Source: Deltaproteobacteria bacterium (GTDB taxonomy: Bacteria > UBA10199 > DSSB01). Taken from it: DNA of 5,510 nt. Positions 1-5,510 of the stretch are shown in pieces. The notes beneath the pieces were generated by a model. The model did no database searches and was not told the origin of the DNA. It saw only the letters and a program-made list of their open reading frames with translations. Both the position numbers and the translations under genes were made by a program. Each line of letters opens with the position of its first letter. Within the stretch, counting starts at the first letter, position 1. Location of the stretch: contig JAIOPF010000184.1 of assembly GCA_021414045.1 (NCBI GenBank), positions 1 through 5,510 on the forward strand, in the 5' to 3' direction.

Positions 1-279
1 TACGAGATCCTCAAGCAGCGCGATGTTCATATCGACAACCAGACCTGGAATCGCCGTTATCGCGAGTACATGGATAAGATTAAAACCGGCTCGGTTTATG
101 AAATTGCCGAGGTTTTACGGGATCTTAGCCTGCTCAAGTTCAAGAAAGAGCTGAGCTTTGGTGAGCGCAAGATGCTCGACACGGCGAAGAGCTTGCTGAT
201 CAAAGAACTGGCGATCTGCGAAAGCCGCGAGGAAGACGCAATCGAAGAAGAGATCGTCGAGATCTTCAAGTCGGCCTAA
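1..279 (+). CDS. CarD/CdnL-family transcriptional regulator, C-terminal part (5' end outside window)
   Basis: The reading frame is open from base 1, so the annotated gene must begin upstream; the ATG at 70 is internal. The 92 visible residues are the helical C-terminal domain of the CarD/CdnL family, recognisable from WNRRYREYMDKIKTGSVYEI and LSFGERKMLDTAKSLLIKEL, which closely resemble Myxococcus CdnL as I remember it. Family members are usually about 160 residues, so roughly the N-terminal 70, including the RNA polymerase beta-subunit-interacting Tudor-like domain, is missing here. In characterised members that domain binds RNAP and the C-terminal domain contacts promoter DNA near the -10 element, stabilising open complexes, for example at rRNA promoters. 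The protein ends in an acidic tail, as some relatives do. The gene is convergent with the large downstream gene and followed at once by its own terminator, so the two are not co-transcribed. Family assignment is firm; whether it is CdnL-like (general factor) or a specialised CarD paralogue cannot be told from this half. Confidence 0.93.
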   Translation, partial: YEILKQRDVHIDNQTWNRRYREYMDKIKTGSVYEIAEVLRDLSLLKFKKELSFGERKMLDTAKSLLIKELAICESREEDAIEEEIVEIFKSA

Positions 280-295
280 ATGATTGTTTTTGTGG

Positions 296-328
296 AAGCC
301 CCCTTTGGAAACGAAGGGGGCTTTTTTT
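296..328 (+). terminator. Intrinsic terminator of the carD-type gene
   Basis: A 12-bp stem (296-307 with 312-323, one G-T pair at 306/313) has a C5/G5 core and closes on a GAAA tetraloop. It is followed directly by an uninterrupted T run to 328. It begins 16 bases after the carD stop codon. On the opposite strand the same hairpin is followed by CCACAAAAAC, not a T run, so it looks one-directional and is not a clear terminator for the convergent large gene. No other hairpin with a T tract is visible between 329 and 359. Confidence 0.93.
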
Positions 329-359
329 ATGCTCCTTTCGGTTTCCGCGGGCTCCCTCT

Positions 360-3300
360 CTAGCCAAGGTCCAAAAACTCCGCCAAGAGAGACTTCTTCT
401 TTGGGACGCCATGTTCCTCCATCCGGTTATACAAGGTCCTGAGGCTGATCCCCAGCTCGCTGGCCGCCCGGGCCTTGTTCATCTGGTGCCGTTTCAAGGC
501 GTCGATCAGGGCTTCGCGCTCGTTCGGAGCTTTTTTCGGGGTAAGACCCTCCGCTGCATGAGAAGAGGATTCGATAGGGGCTTGGAGCAAGATCAGTTCC
601 GGTCCGATGGGGCGTCCCTTGGAAAACAGCAGGGCGTTTCTCATGACGTTTTCGAGTTCGCGGATATTTCCGGGCCAGGAGTGCCGCATGAGCGCCTGAT
701 AGGCCTCCTCCGTCACCTCGCCGCGGCTGAGGTGAAAGTCGTTCGAGAATCTTTCCAGCATGTATTCCACCAGGAGAGGGATGTCCTCCTTGCGCTCCCG
801 GAGCGAGGGTAGGGGGATGACGAGGCCGTTGATTCGGAAAAAGAGATCTTGGCGGAATTTGCCCTCGGCCACCAGGCGGCCCAGATCCTTGTTCGAGGCG
901 GTCACCAGCCGAACGTCGACCTTGATTCTTTTATTGGACCCCAGGGGGCGAATTTCTCCGTCTTGGAGCACGCGCAACAGCTTGGCCTGCATGGCCAGGG
1001 ACATGTCGGCGATTTCGTCGAGAAAAAGGGTGCCGCCGCTGGCTTGTTCGAAGAGGCCGATGCGATCCTTGTCGGCATGGGTGAAAGCTCCCCGCTTATG
1101 CCCGAACAACTCGCTTTCCAGGAGAGTCTCGGGGATGGCGCTGACGTTCTCGACGACGAAGGGATTTTTCTTTCGCGAGCTGTTGAAATGGAGGGAGCGG
1201 GCGATGAGCTCCTTTCCGGTGCCGGATTCGCCGAAGATCCAGACGGGAATCGCCGTTTCGGTGACATGCTCGAGGAGCTGGAATACTTTCATCATTTTTT
1301 GGGAGACGCCGATGATCTCCCCGTATTGGTATCGGAAATCCTTGCGCTGGTTCGCGAGCTTTCCATTCAGCGATTGGATGGTCTCGTCCTGGGATTGTAG
1401 GCGTTTTTCCATGTGCTTTTGCGAGGCCTTCAGGGCGTCGAAGGCCATCGCTTTCTCGATGGCCAGGGCGGCTTGCGCCGAGAAAGCCGTCAGTAGGATC
1501 ACGTCTTCGCTCGCGAAAATCGCCGACTCTTGGCGATGGTCGAGGTACAGCGCGCCCAGGATGCGGCCTTCGATTTCCAGGGGAACCACCAAGATCGACA
1601 GCAATCGGAGCTTCGCGACGCTGTCCCGCTCTTTCAAGCGAGGGTCCAACTGGGCGTTGTCCGTCAAGAGAGGCTCGCCGCTTTCCACCGCCATTCGCAC
1701 GGCGCTCAGGGACAATTCGAACCCCTCCTTGTCGAGGGCTTCCTGGTTGAGCCCCCTGGCGCTTTTGATCTCGAAGCCGGGAATGGGACCTCCGGGGACC
1801 GAATCGTCCTTCAATAATAGGAAACCTCGTTCCGCGCCGGTGAATTCGATGGCCGCGTCCATCACTCGAACCAAGATTTCACCGAGATCGGTTTTCCCGG
1901 AAACCTGTCGGCTGACCGACTGAAATTGCCGGAACCTGATTTCGGAAATCGCGTTGGTCTCCGTCGCGGGCCTGGATTTCGCGGCGTAGGTTTCGGGAAT
2001 GGCCAGAGCAGGTAAAAGCGCGTCGATGTCCTCGTCTAGATCGCCGGCGAAACGGTTTTTCTCGAAGTCCATTTGCAGTTCCTCCTGAAGGCCCCGTTGC
2101 AGCCGGATCCGTTCGATGGCGGCGGCTCGAGAGAATTTCTTCGAGAGGAGGGGCCGTTCCTCCCGAGAAAATTTTAGGGATAATAATTCGTAGGCGTCGG
2201 ATCTCGTCTCGGGAAATTCGCAGTCCTTGATTTTGCGCAGCAAGTCCGGAAGGACGTCGGGATCCCAGCACTCGGATTCTTCCTCGTAAAATGAGAACCA
2301 GGATTTCCAAGGTTCCATGACGAGCCCTGAAAACGAATCTGTTTTTTCCATTTTTAAACCTCGCCGCCATCGCGCCCGAGCGATCCCCAAGGACGTCCAG
2401 TCCTGGTCGAAGGCGTCATCCCCCACCCACCGGCTGGCCTCGCGAAATTCCGCTTCGGCCGTTTCGTAATCTCCTTTGAGGTAGGCCAGTTCCCCGCGTA
2501 AATGGCGCAGGCTGGATTTTAGGTAAGGCAGCGTATCCTTCGTTTCGCTTTTTTGGAGATGATCCAGCATCTCCGCGGCGGAATGGAATTGGCCGAGATA
2601 AATCGAGGTCGCCGCCTGGTGAAGCTTGACCACGGCGGAAGGGAATTGGCCGAGATAAATCGATGTCGCCGCCTGGTGAAGCTTGACCAAGGCCCGGTCC
2701 TCCGGGGTTCCTAGCGACGTCAGCACCGGATGGGTCTTGGATTGAAGGGCCAAGCAGCCGCGGTAGTTCCCCGAATCCAGGCAGAGCAGAGCCAGGTTTT
2801 CGCGATAGCGGGCCCATGGAAGCACTTCGCCGCTGGCCTTGGCGAGGCGGATACTCTCTCGGAAATAAGGCAAGGCCTCGGATAAGTCGCCGCGCTTTCG
2901 CAAGGTCATGCCGATGGCGTGCAAGGCGATGGCTTGTCCCTGGACGTGTTCCAAGGCGCGAAAGGTTTGCAGGGAGAGGCGGTACGATTGAAGGGCTTCC
3001 TCCAGATCCCCCAGAGTCCTCGCCAGATCTCCTTGTTTTTTTTCGATCTCCCCCCGCAATTCTGGGATCTCCTCGCCGAGCGACAAGGCCAAGTCGAGAT
3101 GGACCTTCGCGGAATCCAGCCGGCGAATCTTTTCTTCCGCGAGGCATGCTTCCAGCCGGCTTCGCGCTTCTTCGTCGCGTCCCATGGCCATCAGGACCAT
3201 GCCGGTGTAGAAACGGTGCTTGGCCTTCTGCAAAAAGCTCGCGTCGTCGACCCGGTAGCGGAACCATTCGTCGTAAGAGCGAAGGGAGGAGGTGAAATCC

Positions 3301-5306
3301 CCGGCCCGATAGAAGAGGTAGGCCAGGTGCGCGTGCAGGACGGTCTTTTCCTCGGCCGTCTCGGCGAAGGGCAACCATTGTTGGTAGCGTTGGCAGGCGC
3401 CGCTGTAATCTCTTTGGCGCTCGGCTAGCTCCGCGGCTTTCCATCCCCATTCCTTGGCGAGGCTCGATTCCCCGGCGGCGAAGGCATGGTCCGCCAGGGA
3501 CAGGATGCCGCCAGCTTCGGCATTCGTTTCCATTTTTCGACGCAAGTGCGCGACCCAGCGCAGGTGAGCCGCTTTCACGTTTTTCTTGCCGAGGGCCTTC
3601 CGATAAATTTCACCGAGAGAGCCGTGGGACAAGGAAAGATCGGGAGAGTCGAGGGACCTGCCGCGTAGAAAGTCCAGGCCGCCTAGTTCAAGCAAGGCTT
3701 CTTCCCAATCGGAAGCGGAACCGGGGAAAAGCGTGGCTGCCTCCTCGAGCGGAACGGGGATGGGATGGACAGCCAGCAGGCCCAGCAAAGCGCGGGAGGG
3801 CTCTTTCAAGGCGTCGACTTGGGCAGAGACGGAGTCCGACAAAGTTTTGGGTGAATGGCCAAGGCTCTCTCCTTGCAATGCCTTGAGCAAAAGCAGGGGG
3901 CGTCCGCCTACCTGGGCGATGAGTCTCGCTTCGCGCCGGGAGTCGGGCTTTTCGAGCAAGGGAACCGATCGCAATAGCTCGATGGCCTGAGATTCGCCGA
4001 GGTCCCGGAGCTTAAGGGTAAGTTCGTTCCCCCAGGTCGTGATGGGGAGATTTTTATCCTCTTGCTCGAGAATGACGATGCAGGACTCGGGGCCGGCCTG
4101 CAGCAAGCCGAGGAATTCTTTCAGCCTCGCGATTTCAAGGGGAGAACGGCGGTGGAGGTCGCTCAATATCAAGGCGCGCGGGCTTTTCCCGGCCACGCCT
4201 CGGAATTTTTCCAGGAGCTGAAAAACTCCCGGCCGGGGCTCGATATCGGTCTTGCCCGGATTCAAGAATTCCCAGAGCAGGTTGTCCCAATCCTTCGCCA
4301 GTTCTCCCGGTAGGGTTTGGCAGCGAATGTCCTGTTCAAGCAACAGCCATCTCAGCTCTTCCAAAAATCGGGTCCGTCCCACGCCCATCGGTCCGCAAAT
4401 TTTCAACAGGCGAGGCCCGGGCTTGGGGTTTTCGGGTGAAAGGAATTGGGAGGCAAGTAGCCATTCGGTTTCCCTTCCGACCAAGGGCAGTTTTTCAAAA
4501 ATCTTCTCGAGGTCTCCCGTGGACAGCGCGGGGGCCTTGATTGCGGTGTGACGGGAGAAATAGGCCAGCAGGGTCGCGGCGGAGCCGGGCCGGCGGGCCG
4601 GATCCAGGGAGATCATCCGATCGACCAAGTCGCAGAGGAATTCCGGCAGATCGGGACGAAGCCGGGAAAGTTCTGCTGGTTGCGGGACAGCGCGGATCGA
4701 GCCCGTCAAGGGCTTCTCATAAGGAAGCCTTCCGGAAAGCATTTCGTAAAAAATCACGCCCGCGGAGAATAGGTCGCTTTGCACGCTGTAATCTCCCCGG
4801 AATGTTTCCGGAGCCGAATAGTGCCAGGTGCCCAAACCCTGTTCCGCGAGGTGGCTCGAAGGCGGGGCGGCCAGGCCGAAATCCAGAATTTTCAAATTCC
4901 CCTCGGAATCCACCCTCAGATTGGATGGCTTTAGGTCGCGATGCAGCAAGTTGCGCCCATGGATGTAATGCAATCCCCGGCAGAGCTGTACCAAGAGGGA
5001 GGGATCGTCGGTGACGGGGCGCGCGATCCATTCCATGCTGAAACAGGGGCCCGTTTCCGCGGAAGCTCCGTCTCCTTCGAAAAAATCGAAGACCTTCACG
5101 AGGTTCGGGTGCGAGAGACGCGAGAGGAGTTTTACCTCTTGCTTGAGAAAGCCCTTCTGTTCCGCGGTGAATTTGGCGCGGAGAAATTTCAGCGCCACCG
5201 TCCGATGGGTTTCTCGGTCGAGGGCCTTGAAGACGACGCCCATCCCGCCTTCGCCGATTTTCTCGAGCAACTGGAATTTATCGGAGTGGAAATTGGCGAG
5301 AGGCAT
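360..5306 (-). CDS. Ser/Thr protein kinase - STAND-like ATPase - TPR - GAF - sigma-54 activator - Fis HTH fusion protein (1648 aa)
   Basis: Probable cytoplasmic one-component regulator; I see no signal peptide or membrane segment. Kinase (about 11-253): glycine loop G18-G23, K40, E57, HRDLKPSN with D124/N129, DFG 142-144, APE 165-167, D178, R239, all intact. STAND-like module (about 272-570): GPMGVGRT at 305-312 has Arg for the Walker A Lys; the Walker B region reads LILSDLH at 379-385; a GGRPL turn (467-471) is typical of the family. TPR-like helices cover about 615-985 and contain a 19-residue tandem duplication (874-892 and 893-911). GAF: about 1128-1285, then a coiled coil (about 1285-1325). 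Sigma-54 AAA+ (about 1326-1562): Walker A GESGTGKE 1359-1366, sigma-54 contact loop GAFTHA 1406-1411, Walker B FLDE 1428-1431, N1472, Arg-finger candidates R1485/R1491, sensor II R1549. Fis-type HTH: about 1594-1636, matching AASELGISLRTLYNRM.

The front half resembles PknK-like kinases and the back half the NtrC/NorR-type EBPs. Known EBPs hydrolyse ATP to remodel sigma-54 closed complexes; that the kinase or GAF controls this here is inference. The ATG start is chosen because AAGGAA lies 9 bases upstream and the kinase fold begins 10 residues in. The upstream region carries a sigma-54-like promoter and a large dyad, suggesting autoregulation. The signal and target genes are unknown. Confidence 0.95.
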   Translation of the reverse strand: MPLANFHSDKFQLLEKIGEGGMGVVFKALDRETHRTVALKFLRAKFTAEQKGFLKQEVKLLSRLSHPNLVKVFDFFEGDGASAETGPCFSMEWIARPVTDDPSLLVQLCRGLHYIHGRNLLHRDLKPSNLRVDSEGNLKILDFGLAAPPSSHLAEQGLGTWHYSAPETFRGDYSVQSDLFSAGVIFYEMLSGRLPYEKPLTGSIRAVPQPAELSRLRPDLPEFLCDLVDRMISLDPARRPGSAATLLAYFSRHTAIKAPALSTGDLEKIFEKLPLVGRETEWLLASQFLSPENPKPGPRLLKICGPMGVGRTRFLEELRWLLLEQDIRCQTLPGELAKDWDNLLWEFLNPGKTDIEPRPGVFQLLEKFRGVAGKSPRALILSDLHRRSPLEIARLKEFLGLLQAGPESCIVILEQEDKNLPITTWGNELTLKLRDLGESQAIELLRSVPLLEKPDSRREARLIAQVGGRPLLLLKALQGESLGHSPKTLSDSVSAQVDALKEPSRALLGLLAVHPIPVPLEEAATLFPGSASDWEEALLELGGLDFLRGRSLDSPDLSLSHGSLGEIYRKALGKKNVKAAHLRWVAHLRRKMETNAEAGGILSLADHAFAAGESSLAKEWGWKAAELAERQRDYSGACQRYQQWLPFAETAEEKTVLHAHLAYLFYRAGDFTSSLRSYDEWFRYRVDDASFLQKAKHRFYTGMVLMAMGRDEEARSRLEACLAEEKIRRLDSAKVHLDLALSLGEEIPELRGEIEKKQGDLARTLGDLEEALQSYRLSLQTFRALEHVQGQAIALHAIGMTLRKRGDLSEALPYFRESIRLAKASGEVLPWARYRENLALLCLDSGNYRGCLALQSKTHPVLTSLGTPEDRALVKLHQAATSIYLGQFPSAVVKLHQAATSIYLGQFHSAAEMLDHLQKSETKDTLPYLKSSLRHLRGELAYLKGDYETAEAEFREASRWVGDDAFDQDWTSLGIARARWRRGLKMEKTDSFSGLVMEPWKSWFSFYEEESECWDPDVLPDLLRKIKDCEFPETRSDAYELLSLKFSREERPLLSKKFSRAAAIERIRLQRGLQEELQMDFEKNRFAGDLDEDIDALLPALAIPETYAAKSRPATETNAISEIRFRQFQSVSRQVSGKTDLGEILVRVMDAAIEFTGAERGFLLLKDDSVPGGPIPGFEIKSARGLNQEALDKEGFELSLSAVRMAVESGEPLLTDNAQLDPRLKERDSVAKLRLLSILVVPLEIEGRILGALYLDHRQESAIFASEDVILLTAFSAQAALAIEKAMAFDALKASQKHMEKRLQSQDETIQSLNGKLANQRKDFRYQYGEIIGVSQKMMKVFQLLEHVTETAIPVWIFGESGTGKELIARSLHFNSSRKKNPFVVENVSAIPETLLESELFGHKRGAFTHADKDRIGLFEQASGGTLFLDEIADMSLAMQAKLLRVLQDGEIRPLGSNKRIKVDVRLVTASNKDLGRLVAEGKFRQDLFFRINGLVIPLPSLRERKEDIPLLVEYMLERFSNDFHLSRGEVTEEAYQALMRHSWPGNIRELENVMRNALLFSKGRPIGPELILLQAPIESSSHAAEGLTPKKAPNEREALIDALKRHQMNKARAASELGISLRTLYNRMEEHGVPKKKSLLAEFLDLG
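2581..2694. repeat. 57-bp in-frame tandem duplication within the TPR-coding region
   Basis: Bases 2581-2637 and 2638-2694 are adjacent direct copies identical at 53 of 57 positions (differences at copy positions 4, 27, 53 and 57). Because 57 is divisible by three, the frame is kept and 19 residues are duplicated: VKLHQAATSIYLGQF occurs at 874-888 and again at 893-907 of the large protein. The visible changes within that unit are one synonymous (ACC/ACA for Thr) and one Pro/His replacement after the QF. The TPR repeat length is 34 residues, so a 19-residue insertion is out of phase with it and should add roughly one extra helix. Confidence 0.95.
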
Positions 5307-5315
5307 GGTCCGTCA

Positions 5316-5321
5316 TTCCTT
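5316..5321 (-). promoter_or_regulatory. Ribosome binding site of the large kinase gene
   Basis: Reading the minus strand, AAGGAA is followed by 9 bases and then the ATG at 5306-5304. This is a good Shine-Dalgarno match at a normal distance and supports this start. Another ATG at 5316-5314 overlaps the site but is out of frame with the kinase. Confidence 0.75.
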
Positions 5322-5337
5322 GCTGGTGCGGCGAAAT

Positions 5338-5385
5338 CCTTGAAAAAATTATGCAAAATGCAAATTTTTGCATAATCTTTCAAGG
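5338..5385. repeat. Large imperfect dyad upstream of the kinase gene (possible operator or 5'-leader hairpin)
   Basis: Inner arms ATTATGCAAAA (5348-5358) and TTTTGCATAAT (5366-5376) are perfect 11-bp inverted repeats around a 7-base centre. Outer arms CCTTGAAA (5338-5345) and TTTCAAGG (5378-5385) extend it to 48 bases, with two unpaired bases on one side and one on the other. Within it TGCAAA occurs twice in direct orientation 7 bases apart (5352, 5359) and once inverted (TTTGCA, 5367-5372), allowing an alternative shorter pairing. It ends 31 bases before the start codon. It has no T run typical of a terminator, and a protein-binding site fits its AT-rich symmetric form better. The binding partner is unknown; the protein's own Fis-type HTH is one candidate. 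Confidence 0.7.
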
Positions 5386-5394
5386 GTCTTGCCA
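5380..5394 (-). promoter_or_regulatory. Candidate sigma-54 (-24/-12) promoter of the kinase gene
   Basis: The minus strand reads TGGCAAGACCCTTGA. Against the sigma-54 consensus TGGCAC-G-N4-TTGC it keeps the TGGCA block, the G, the 4-base gap and TTG, with correct GG-N10 spacing to the -12 element. It deviates at the C of TGGCAC (A here) and at the final C of TTGC (A here), which is normally well conserved. The predicted transcription start would be near 5368, giving a leader of about 60 bases. No convincing sigma-70 promoter was found nearby. The finding fits a gene encoding a sigma-54 activator, but it is a motif match only. Confidence 0.45.
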
Positions 5395-5510
5395 TTTAAA
5401 ATTGAACTTGTCAGTAGTGAAAAATGAAAATTTTTGAATGAATTTAAAAAAAATAAATAATTACAATAAGTTGATCCTTAAATTTTTTTGCTTTATTTTT
5501 TGAATAAATT
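5395..5510. other. AT-rich intergenic segment, no gene seen
   Basis: Only 18 of the 110 bases from 5401 to 5510 are G or C, a sharp contrast with the large gene. It is made of A and T runs with no coding frame of useful length and no RNA gene that I recognise. Its position just upstream of the candidate sigma-54 promoter is where enhancer sites and a bending-protein (IHF-type) site would lie, but I cannot point to a definite enhancer repeat. It may also contain the promoter of a gene to the right of the window. Confidence 0.6.

Noticed and set aside
70..279. Separate 69-residue protein starting at the ATG at 70
   Set aside because: The frame is open to base 1 and residues before the ATG (for example WNRRYREY) belong to the conserved CarD/CdnL C-terminal domain, so the ATG is internal.
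760..1923. Long + strand open frame (387 codons) antisense to the GAF and AAA+ coding region
   Set aside because: It lies wholly opposite a gene with unmistakable domain motifs. Its translation is rich in Ser/Arg/Pro with no recognisable domain, as expected from the complement of a GC-rich gene.
2416..3450. 344-codon minus-strand frame overlapping the TPR region
   Set aside because: Same-strand shadow in another frame: Arg/Gly/Pro-rich translation without a domain. Its internal repeat only reflects the 57-bp duplication of the real gene.
4941..5375. + strand open frame across the kinase start and its upstream region
   Set aside because: It is antisense to the conserved kinase N-terminus and has no recognisable domain.
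5338..5385. Dyad read as an intrinsic terminator
   Set aside because: No uninterrupted T run follows the stem on either strand, the stem is AT-rich, and it lies upstream of a gene start instead of after a stop codon.
5372..5399. Sigma-70-like promoter on the - strand: TTTAAA, 17 bases, GATTAT
   Set aside because: Both hexamers match at only 4 of 6 positions; the overlapping sigma-54-like motif is the better match.
5471..5499. Sigma-70-like promoter on the + strand: TTGATC, 17 bases, TATTTT
   Set aside because: Each hexamer matches only 4 of 6 and the region is so AT-rich that such pairs are expected by chance; no downstream gene is visible in the window.

Overview
The window holds two convergent genes and one AT-rich control region. 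The left edge carries the last 92 codons of a CarD/CdnL-family RNA polymerase-binding regulator on the + strand, closed by a strong intrinsic terminator. Nearly all the rest (360-5306, - strand) is one very large gene of 1648 codons. Its upstream region (5307-5510) closes the window and is sharply AT-rich (18 G/C in the last 110 bases, against 34 of 60 in a sampled stretch of the gene).

The large protein is a signalling chain in one polypeptide. From the N-terminus it has a Hanks-type Ser/Thr kinase with all catalytic residues, a STAND-type P-loop module with altered Walker motifs, a TPR-rich helical region, a GAF sensor domain, a short coiled coil, a sigma-54-activating AAA+ domain and a Fis-type helix-turn-helix. 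The front (kinase, ATPase, TPR) resembles PknK-like kinases. The back is a bacterial enhancer-binding protein (EBP). It therefore appears to couple sensing and possible phosphorylation directly to sigma-54 transcription, without a separate response regulator. Nothing in the sequence identifies the signal or the target genes.

The closest guess at the organism is a deltaproteobacterial-type lineage (Myxococcota, Bdellovibrionota, Desulfobacterota or a relative). This rests on the myxobacterial-like CdnL C-terminus and on the abundance in those groups of both Ser/Thr kinases and sigma-54 activators. It is an inference from protein resemblance only.

Points worth a second look are: a recent in-frame 57-bp tandem duplication inside the TPR region; a GAFTHA sequence where EBPs normally have GAFTGA; a Lys-to-Arg change in the STAND Walker A motif plus a changed Walker B; a sigma-54-like promoter upstream of the gene, which would allow autoregulation; and a large dyad overlapping that promoter, 31 bases before the start codon.
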